A stretch of DNA of 64,000 bases from assembly GCF_003852525.1 (NCBI RefSeq), contig NZ_QAJL01000001.1:1561211-1625210 (forward strand). Reading direction: 5' to 3'. Shown in pieces: positions 44,931 through 51,722 of this stretch; within the stretch, counting starts at the first letter, position 1; every line of letters starts with the position of its first letter. Under the pieces are notes generated by a model. It was not told the DNA's origin. It was given only the letters and a program-made list of their open reading frames with translations, and did not search any database. The position numbers and the translations under genes are program-made. The DNA is from Pedobacter sp. KBW06. Its GTDB lineage: Bacteria > Bacteroidota > Bacteroidia > Sphingobacteriales > Sphingobacteriaceae.

Positions 44931-46400
44931 ATGAAAAGTATAAGAACACTAAAAATCCTGTTTCTTGTGGTTATGGTAACCTTAGCAGGTTCATGTAGCA
45001 AAAAACTGGATTTAGACCATAAAGACCTTGCTCAGAATGAAAAAGAGCAAATCGTACTCAGTCCGGAAGAGATTATCAGTATCGCTTATGAGCATCCAAA
45101 AGAGCTTGAAGAATCGGAAATTATTGAAATAGCAAAGGATTTTCCACTGGAATTAAGACCCGGAACTAAAAGCAACAATGACAGGGCTGTTTATGCGATA
45201 AACAAAAAGATGTATTTAGGTAAAAACGGAGAACTGACCAATGACCGGATAGGCCTGAAAGGTACAGATCAAATTTCCCTGCCTATTTACGATGTTGACA
45301 TTTCCAATGGATCTTCCAAAATGAAGGCGTACATCTGTGCTGATGAACGCTTCCCTGAAGTAATCGCTTATGTACCCAGTACTCTCGACAGCAAATTTAT
45401 CATCACAGATCACCCGATGTATGCTTATTCACTTGGAATTGTAGTAAACAGGATCAATTACTATAATAAGTTAAAAGACTCCTTAAGAAACAAAACCGTA
45501 GAAAAAATAAAGGATAAGATCGGAACATTACCAGAAAAAGATCTTTTTAAATCTGTAAAGCACTTAATTAAGTCGAATCAATCGGTTGGAACAAAAAGTC
45601 TGGTAATTGGCAGTTTCCCTACCACAGTAATTAATAAAATCGGACCATTTACGACAACCCTTTGGGATCAGGGCTGGGATTTCTACGCAAACGCCTATAA
45701 CCATAAAATGCCGGCGATAACATGCGAAGGTTCAGCGCTAAATGCACCAGCCGGATGTGTAACAGTAGCGGTGGCACAAATGTTAGCACTGCATACGCCA
45801 AACATGTCAGTTCCGAAATACACGGACAATTCAACACTTAATGTAGACTGGGCTTTATTGAAACAAAGTCCGACGGTGGATGACTGGGGCGGGGCCAGAT
45901 ACGACCTGATGGGCTCTCTGATGAGAAGTGTAGCTGATGGCCTGCAATCTACTTCAGCCTGCAGTGGCAGCTCTTCATTGACTAGTGCAAACATGACCAA
46001 TGCGATTAATTACTCGAGACAGTTTGTAAACATCAATAACCTACAGAATTTCAGTGTTCAAACGTGTAAAGCATCATTAGATAATCAAAAGATCATCCTG
46101 GCCTCCGGCAGCAGATCTACGGTTACAGGTACCGGTAAAATCGGTCATGCATGGCTCGTTGATGGATATGCGGTATGCAGAAAGGGCACTGTCAACGGAA
46201 ACAATGGCTCAAATGAGATCGTAAACAAATATGATTTTTATCTGCACTGTAATTTAGGATGGGGCGCTTCATCAGCAACAGGCTGGTACCTGGTGAACAA
46301 TGACTGGTCGGTATCTTTTGATACCGGTTCAGGAAGCGGAGATGAAAAACAGCACTATCGTCTTGACCTTAAGTGTGCACCTTATGTCGCAGCGAAATAA
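44931..46400 (+). CDS. C10 (streptopain-like) cysteine peptidase lipoprotein
   Basis: 489 residues. Lipoprotein signal with Cys22 (LAGSCSKK). A Spi-type prodomain (about 40-200; LSPEEIISIAYEHPKELEE) precedes the C10 catalytic domain with Cys276 in APAGCVTVAVAQML and His406 in GHAWLVDGYAV, the dyad of streptopain. The closing region LHCNLGWGASSATGWYLVNND is typical of the family. The zymogen would be surface-bound and activated by prodomain loss. Length and both catalytic residues are as in active members. Confidence 0.88.
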   Translation: MKSIRTLKILFLVVMVTLAGSCSKKLDLDHKDLAQNEKEQIVLSPEEIISIAYEHPKELEESEIIEIAKDFPLELRPGTKSNNDRAVYAINKKMYLGKNGELTNDRIGLKGTDQISLPIYDVDISNGSSKMKAYICADERFPEVIAYVPSTLDSKFIITDHPMYAYSLGIVVNRINYYNKLKDSLRNKTVEKIKDKIGTLPEKDLFKSVKHLIKSNQSVGTKSLVIGSFPTTVINKIGPFTTTLWDQGWDFYANAYNHKMPAITCEGSALNAPAGCVTVAVAQMLALHTPNMSVPKYTDNSTLNVDWALLKQSPTVDDWGGARYDLMGSLMRSVADGLQSTSACSGSSSLTSANMTNAINYSRQFVNINNLQNFSVQTCKASLDNQKIILASGSRSTVTGTGKIGHAWLVDGYAVCRKGTVNGNNGSNEIVNKYDFYLHCNLGWGASSATGWYLVNNDWSVSFDTGSGSGDEKQHYRLDLKCAPYVAAK

Positions 46401-46423
46401 CTAATGATCTAATTTCTTTTTTT

Positions 46424-47272
46424 ATGCAAAAGCCATTTAACACCATTTTATTGTATACAGCTGTGATCCTGACATTATCGGCATGTAGCAAAAAAAAACC
46501 AGGGGATTTAAAACCTACAGACAAAATTCATAAGGTTGGTCTGCAAAAGGTTAGTGCTTCACTAAAGAATATAGACCTTAGAAACAGAGCCGACTGGCAG
46601 CTATTTATTGGATCACAAGCATATAATGCTTCCATAAAAGACAACAATAATCTTGTCGGTATGCCGGTCAAAGATTCATTCCACTTCGAATACCAGGGCA
46701 ATATTACGGATGCCCCCGTTTCAACGCTCTTTGTATATTATTCTTCCAGCAAATATGGCAGCAAATTTGGTCCGACTTTTAAAGAGTCCGGACCAAATTT
46801 CACCCCGCCAAATATTTTCGATCAGTCCTCGGTTGATGATTTAATGAAGGCCGACTTACTGATCGGGGAATATAAGGGATCAATAACATCAGAAATTTCA
46901 AATCTACAGCTGACCCACGCAAATGCATTACTTGAATTCAGCATAAGTGGGCTTACAAATTCAGACACCGTTTATGTGAATGACCTTAAGACGTCATTTC
47001 GTCCGTATGATGAGGGCAATGGCCAATACAAATCTATTGTCACAGGCAATTGGATTGGAATAGAAAAAGGTTCAGCTAATAATTTGCCTCCGGTTTTGAT
47101 AGAAGTAAGGTCCCCTAACCGAAAAGTGACCACCTCTTTGTCTGGTACATTTTATCCCATAAAAGGGAACACCAAGTACAAGTTCAATTTAGCCATAGCC
47201 GCCGACATGCTGGTGATCAGCAATCAGCAGACATCTGCCTGGGACAATGAAGTTTTTCCATTTAAAAATTAA
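46424..47272 (+). CDS. Fimbrillin/Mfa-like lipoprotein
   Basis: 282 residues from the ATG at 46424, which gives a good lipoprotein signal (LTLSACSKKKP); an ATG at 46373 would lie inside the previous gene. The mature part is beta-rich. The fimbrillin-like stretch LTHANALLEFSISGLTNSDTV and C-terminal FNLAIAADMLVISNQQTSAWDNE resemble FimA/Mfa-like fimbrial subunits of Bacteroidota. In that family a protease removes an N-terminal strand before assembly. The assignment rests on motif feel only; it may be another beta-rich lipoprotein. Confidence 0.55.
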   Translation: MQKPFNTILLYTAVILTLSACSKKKPGDLKPTDKIHKVGLQKVSASLKNIDLRNRADWQLFIGSQAYNASIKDNNNLVGMPVKDSFHFEYQGNITDAPVSTLFVYYSSSKYGSKFGPTFKESGPNFTPPNIFDQSSVDDLMKADLLIGEYKGSITSEISNLQLTHANALLEFSISGLTNSDTVYVNDLKTSFRPYDEGNGQYKSIVTGNWIGIEKGSANNLPPVLIEVRSPNRKVTTSLSGTFYPIKGNTKYKFNLAIAADMLVISNQQTSAWDNEVFPFKN

Positions 47273-47285
47273 ACTCTAAAAGTCA

Positions 47286-48395
47286 ATGCGTATCATTTGC
47301 TTCATTTTAATATTCTTCAGCCTGACGGGATGTAAGAAGGACAAAAATTCAAGTCCTGAAATTTCGAATAAAATGATATTGGTATATATCGCGGCAAACA
47401 ATAACCTTCAAAACGAAGCCATAAACAGCATCAAAAAAATGCAGGCAGGCTTAACTAAAACCAATGGAGGGACATTATTGGTCTTTGCAAAAACCTCTTC
47501 TCAAAATTCTTATTTACTGAAAATTAAACACAGTACAGCCAATCGGATCGTCAGTGATACCTTAAAAACATACAAAAATGAGAACTCCTCAGATCCTGTC
47601 TTTTTTCAAAGAGTTATTGCCGATTCCAGGGCATTATATCCAGCAAATTCTTATGGGCTAATTCTCTGGTCTCATGCAACTTCCTGGGCTCCGCCTGCAA
47701 ATAAGAGGATAAGTACAGAATCTTTTGGATCTGATGATGAAAATGAGATGGACATCAGAGATTTAAACAAAGCTTTACCAGACGATCTCGAGTACCTGAT
47801 GTTCGACGCATGCTCAATGGCAAGCATGGAGGTTTGCTTTGAGCTCAAAGAAAAAGCAAAATACATTTTAGCCTCTCCTGCGGAAGTGCTGAGTACCAGC
47901 TTTCCTTACGATCAAATTACAAATCACCTTTTCGAAGGGCGGGATGGCCTGAATATGGTTGCACAAAAATTCATCAGTTTTTACCGGTCCATGGAAGGAT
48001 TGCATTCATCCGCTACAATTTCTTTAATTGATACAAAGCTGATGGATTCCATTGCCCATGAATCCAACTTATTATTATCACAAAAAATCCCAAAAATACC
48101 TTTTAATAAAGCAAAGATTCAGCACCTGGATTTTGAGAATGGTTCGGGCGTTCCGGCTTACGACTTCCTTAGCTATTTAAAAAACAATTACGAGCCAACC
48201 GAATATGACCGTTTGAAAAAACAGATTGAAAAAGCTGTCATTTTCAAAGGGAATACTGAAGGGTTCCTGGGGATTCCCATCAGGGAATTTTGTGGGTTGA
48301 GCATCTATCTTCCGGAGGCCAATGATCCTTATAAAAGCTATTACAGTAATCTGGGCTGGGGCACAAAAGCCGGATGGAACAAGCTATTTCCTTAA
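47286..48395 (+). CDS. Clostripain-like (C11) cysteine peptidase lipoprotein
   Basis: 369 residues. Lipoprotein signal with Cys16 (LTGCKKDK). Clan-CD fold: VYIAANNNLQNEA, LILWSHATSW with catalytic His130, and YLMFDACSMASMEVCFELK with catalytic Cys176, as in clostripain/C11 peptidases (usually Arg- or Lys-specific, calcium-dependent). It is 13 bp downstream of the fimbrillin-like gene and is followed by a 158-bp gap with a likely new promoter. Autoprocessing is known in the family but no site is evident. Confidence 0.85.
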   Translation: MRIICFILIFFSLTGCKKDKNSSPEISNKMILVYIAANNNLQNEAINSIKKMQAGLTKTNGGTLLVFAKTSSQNSYLLKIKHSTANRIVSDTLKTYKNENSSDPVFFQRVIADSRALYPANSYGLILWSHATSWAPPANKRISTESFGSDDENEMDIRDLNKALPDDLEYLMFDACSMASMEVCFELKEKAKYILASPAEVLSTSFPYDQITNHLFEGRDGLNMVAQKFISFYRSMEGLHSSATISLIDTKLMDSIAHESNLLLSQKIPKIPFNKAKIQHLDFENGSGVPAYDFLSYLKNNYEPTEYDRLKKQIEKAVIFKGNTEGFLGIPIREFCGLSIYLPEANDPYKSYYSNLGWGTKAGWNKLFP

Positions 48396-48553
48396 CACAA
48401 TAAATAACTTAAATTAATGCCTATGGTCATAATCCAAAGAAACAACGTGTACAACCTTTAAAACGCATAAACTCGGGGATATAAGACAAAGAGTATTTAT
48501 GTGGTTGAGCACTAATTTCCATCCCGGCAATTCATACTAAATTAGAAAAGCTT

Positions 48554-48925
48554 ATGCGTACATTTTCAAAAATTGTTTTAGGTCTGATCGGATTGATCAC
48601 CCTACTGTCCTTTTCCTGCAAAGAAACAAGGAGCATTCCTGATGCCAATCAGGGAAAAAAAATCATCTTCCTTGGCTATTATTCACCGCAAAAGGTGGAT
48701 GACCCCAAAGCAGGAGTCGTAATGGTTGGCTTTCTACAATCCGCCCGTCCTTTCACACTAAATTTGAAAATCCCAAAAGCACATAAGTATATAGACCTGT
48801 TAAAGCTTGCCTTAAAAGATAACCTGCCTTTAAAAGTATATGTATTTGAAAATTCAACTGAAATCGCCGAATTGCAAAAGGCACCGGCTGAAATCGTTAA
48901 AGCATTTAAAAAATCAATATTCTAG
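48554..48925 (+). CDS. Free-standing protein-glutaminase-propeptide-like lipoprotein
   Basis: 123 residues. Lipoprotein signal with Cys22 (LLSFSCKETRS). The mature part aligns with the propeptide of the next protein: PQKVDDPKAGVVMVGFLQSARPFTL against PQMVEAPKDGIAKVGFMQSARVFTL, then DNLPLKVYVFENSTEIAEL against ENEVPVLVHVYEGTTEIAEV. The catalytic domain is absent. A free propeptide next to its enzyme suggests an inhibitor or folding helper, as Spi is for streptopain (analogy, inference). Confidence 0.8.
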   Translation: MRTFSKIVLGLIGLITLLSFSCKETRSIPDANQGKKIIFLGYYSPQKVDDPKAGVVMVGFLQSARPFTLNLKIPKAHKYIDLLKLALKDNLPLKVYVFENSTEIAELQKAPAEIVKAFKKSIF

Positions 48926-49033
48926 CTAAGGAGGCAATTATGAGATAAGCAATACATTGGCTAAACACGCGCGCTCAATTTAGTTTGATAGTTACAATTC
49001 AAAATCAATCAAACCACTTAATCAGAACCTATT

Positions 49034-49978
49034 ATGAAAATTAACAAATGGATACTATCCTTAGTATTCGCTCTCCCATTATTTCTATTTTTTGCCTGTA
49101 ATAAGGGAAATCATCCCGATCCGTTAAAAGAAAACAAACAAAATAAAGTCGCATTAGGAGAATTTGCCCCTCAAATGGTAGAAGCTCCAAAGGACGGCAT
49201 TGCAAAAGTCGGCTTTATGCAATCTGCACGAGTGTTTACTTTAGATATGAACGCTAAAAACAGCACTGAATACCTTAAATCACTTCAATCAGCATTAGAA
49301 AACGAAGTACCGGTATTGGTACATGTTTATGAAGGAACAACAGAGATTGCAGAAGTCGCTGCTGCCAGCAAAGCCGGAACAGAACAATATAAAAAATCAA
49401 TATCGGGTTCCGCCACTCCTGTAACTAAAGAAACGCTTCCCATCATTCCAAGTCAGGCGGCATTGAACAGTCTTTTTGCAGCAGTCAACACTTCTTCTAT
49501 CCCATTTTCTTATGCTGTAGACGGATGTTATGCCAGAGCACATAAAATGAGACAGATCATCATCGCTAATGGCTACGAATGCGCCAAACAATTCGTTTAT
49601 GGCTCAAACCTTGCAGCAAGAACTCCAAGTGGCTGCTGCGTGCAATGGTCTTATCATGTTGCCCCGCTTGTTCGTTTCAAAAATGCTGCGGGAGCTGTTG
49701 AACTAAGCATACTGGATCCTTCTTTATTCTCTGGCCCCGTTCCGTTAAACACCTGGCTAAATAAGGTTAAAGACGCAACATGCGTGTCCTCGGCAAATGT
49801 AACATCAACGGCACTGGCCTACGGAAACGTCTATATTCGTGGTGCGAATGGATCAGTAATGTATGACGATAACCTTGCTAAAACAAACTGCATTATTTCC
49901 AGCTATAGTGGCCTAAGCGGTTGTTCAACCAACCCGCCGGCAAGTTCAGGCAATTGCTGGCCACCTTATACTCCATAA
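49034..49978 (+). CDS. Protein-glutaminase (protein deamidase) lipoprotein precursor
   Basis: 314 residues. Lipoprotein signal with Cys22 (LFFACNK). Propeptide about 35-125, then the catalytic domain of the Chryseobacterium proteolyticum protein-glutaminase type. The triad positions are Cys165 (YAVDGCYARAHKMRQI), His208 (CCVQWSYHVAPLV) and Asp228 (ELSILDPSLFSGPV); C-to-H is 43 residues and H-to-D is 20. The enzyme converts protein-bound glutamine to glutamate with ammonia release. The characterised enzyme is secreted; here a lipid anchor is predicted. Confidence 0.9.
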   Translation: MKINKWILSLVFALPLFLFFACNKGNHPDPLKENKQNKVALGEFAPQMVEAPKDGIAKVGFMQSARVFTLDMNAKNSTEYLKSLQSALENEVPVLVHVYEGTTEIAEVAAASKAGTEQYKKSISGSATPVTKETLPIIPSQAALNSLFAAVNTSSIPFSYAVDGCYARAHKMRQIIIANGYECAKQFVYGSNLAARTPSGCCVQWSYHVAPLVRFKNAAGAVELSILDPSLFSGPVPLNTWLNKVKDATCVSSANVTSTALAYGNVYIRGANGSVMYDDNLAKTNCIISSYSGLSGCSTNPPASSGNCWPPYTP

Positions 49979-50042
49979 TAAAACGATCCCGCTGTTTTAA
50001 TTGCTAAAGAATAGACAAAAAGAAGACAGTGAAGATCACAAA

Positions 50043-50079
50043 AAAACAGCCTGTAAATCATTTATTTACAGGCTGTTTT
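50043..50079. terminator. Bidirectional hairpin after the protein-glutaminase gene
   Basis: AAAACAGCCTGTAAAT and its reverse complement flank a five-base loop; A-rich and T-rich ends permit termination of both the plus-strand island and the minus-strand tRNA-Leu transcript. Confidence 0.8.
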
Positions 50080-50089
50080 ATAAAATATG

Positions 50090-50173
50090 TACCCAAGAGG
50101 AGATTCGAACTCCCACACCGTTGCCGGCGCCAGCCCCTCAAGCTGGTGCGTCTACCAATTTCGCCACCTGGGT
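50090..50173 (-). tRNA. tRNA-Leu (GAG)
   Basis: Minus-strand acceptor ACCCAGG pairs with CTTGGGT (one G-U). Anticodon stem CCAGC/GCTGG with loop TTGAGGG gives anticodon GAG; there is a long variable arm as in class-II Leu tRNAs, T-arm GGAG-TTCGAAT-CTCC and discriminator A73. CCA is not encoded. It lies 21 bp downstream of the MBL-hydrolase gene and may be co-transcribed. Confidence 0.93.
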
Positions 50174-50194
50174 ATTTGTTCTGCAAATATATAT

Positions 50195-50959
50195 TTATTC
50201 GCAGAATATACTCAAACCATCGTAAGCTAATTTTATATTTTCCGGTAATTCTTTTTCCACCTCTTCATGAAGGCCTAAGTTATGACTGATATGCGTCAGG
50301 TAAGTCATCTCTGCTCCGATCTTCTTTGCAAAATCAACGGCTTCCTGCAAAGTAAAATGAGAAATATGCTCTTCATGCTGTAAAGCATTGATCACCAAAA
50401 CCTTCGTCCCTCTGACTTTAGCGATCGTCTCTTCAGAAATTGTCTTTGCATCCGTGATATAAGTAAAATCATGTACCCTGAAACCCAATATCGGCAATTT
50501 GTAATGCATGATATTCAGCGGAATGATCTCCGTCTTTCCAATCTTAAAAACTTCATCAGAAATGGTGTGCATATCAATTTGCGGTAATCCGGGATAATGC
50601 ACCTCCGCGAAAATATAAGAAAACTCCCGTCTTAGCGCCTGCTGAACACGCTCCGTTGCATAGATGTCAATGTTCTTCTTCAGCAGATAATTAAAGGGCC
50701 TGATGTCATCTAAACCAGCCACATGATCCTTATGTTCGTGGGTATATAAGATGGCATCCAGGTCTTTTACATTTGCCCGCAACATCTGGTACCTGAAATC
50801 AGGACCACTATCAATCACGATCGTCTTATCTCCCATTTCGAGCAAAACTGAAACCCTTAAACGCTTGTTCCGATGATCTGCAGACTGGCAAACCACACAA
50901 TTGCAAGTGATCACAGGAATGCCCTGGGAAGTGCCTGTTCCTAAAAATGTAACTTTCAA
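50195..50959 (-). CDS. MBL-fold metallohydrolase (PhnP-like)
   Basis: 254 residues. The opening TFLGTGTSQGIPVITCNCVVC has a zinc-binding-type Cys cluster seen in PhnP, and the metal motif THEHKDHVAGLDDIRP is the HxHxDH of metallo-beta-lactamase folds. Later His residues (NIMHYKLPILGFRVHDF, THISHNLGLHEE) complete the two-metal site. Related enzymes are cyclic phosphate diesterases; the substrate here is unknown. It is the first of an MBL-tRNA-Leu pair. Confidence 0.88.
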   Translation of the reverse strand: MKVTFLGTGTSQGIPVITCNCVVCQSADHRNKRLRVSVLLEMGDKTIVIDSGPDFRYQMLRANVKDLDAILYTHEHKDHVAGLDDIRPFNYLLKKNIDIYATERVQQALRREFSYIFAEVHYPGLPQIDMHTISDEVFKIGKTEIIPLNIMHYKLPILGFRVHDFTYITDAKTISEETIAKVRGTKVLVINALQHEEHISHFTLQEAVDFAKKIGAEMTYLTHISHNLGLHEEVEKELPENIKLAYDGLSIFCE

Positions 50960-50994
50960 AATAAATGAGTTGGGACCATATTGTCAAAAATAAC

Positions 50995-51031
50995 AAAAAA
51001 AGGGTTTAAACAAATTGCTTAAACCCTTTTT
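50995..51031 (-). terminator. Terminator after lolA
   Basis: GGGTTTAA and TTAAACCC arms flanked by A-run (left) and T-run (right); acts on the minus-strand ftsK-lolA transcript ending at 51053. Confidence 0.75.
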
Positions 51032-51052
51032 AAAATTTTAATCGTTATCCGA

Positions 51053-51703
51053 TTATCTTAAGTCCACAACTTCTACTCCCGGATACTTCTTAGTATCAAA
51101 AGCAAAGGTACTTTCAGGTACTTTAACGTTAGGAATTATCTTTTTCACGTTGTAGGTATACTTATTTCCGCTTTTATCAAAAATCACCACACTTCCAATC
51201 TGTTTTGCCGTTTTATCGATACCCAGACGAATTTTAAAATAGGATTTAGTGACATCTATCGGTGCCAGGTCAATCATTTGATAAACCTTTCCTCCCACTT
51301 TAGACTCACCGGTATACGTATATTTAAATCCCTTTTCATAAACCGTAAATATCTTGGCAGGATTTAAAGCGTCTCCATTGTTATCTGCATTGGTAACCTG
51401 AACTTCTTTATCTTCTTTCAAATAAGTCCATTGGCTTTTGCCATCACTAATCAGTTCCTGGTTAGTCATGGTCACCCGATACTTGTTTGTTGTCGCTTTT
51501 ACAATCAGGGTTCCCTGCTGGGTTTCTTTAATCTTTGCCTGCGGATTATCTAAAATAAAAGTAAAATCTGTTTTCACAACATCATAGGAACGATACTTCT
51601 TACTTACATCGGCTAATATGGCTTTGGCTTTAGCATCTGTCTGTGCATAAGACGCACTTACAAAACCTGCTGCAACCAACAATGACAATACTATCTTTTT
51701 CAT
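51053..51703 (-). CDS. lolA: LolA-like outer-membrane lipoprotein carrier
   Basis: 216 residues with a signal peptide (VSASYAQT). The half-barrel LolA fold is shown by AKAILADVSKKYRSYDVVKTDFTFIL, KETQQGTLIVKATTNKYRVTM and the DGKSQWTYLKEDKEVQ strand set. It carries lipoproteins across the periplasm, needed for the many lipoproteins of this organism. It lies 19 bp downstream of ftsK on the same strand. No LolB is expected in Bacteroidota. Confidence 0.88.
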   Translation of the reverse strand: MKKIVLSLLVAAGFVSASYAQTDAKAKAILADVSKKYRSYDVVKTDFTFILDNPQAKIKETQQGTLIVKATTNKYRVTMTNQELISDGKSQWTYLKEDKEVQVTNADNNGDALNPAKIFTVYEKGFKYTYTGESKVGGKVYQMIDLAPIDVTKSYFKIRLGIDKTAKQIGSVVIFDKSGNKYTYNVKKIIPNVKVPESTFAFDTKKYPGVEVVDLR

Positions 51704-51722
51704 CTTTTTCTCTAATTACGTG

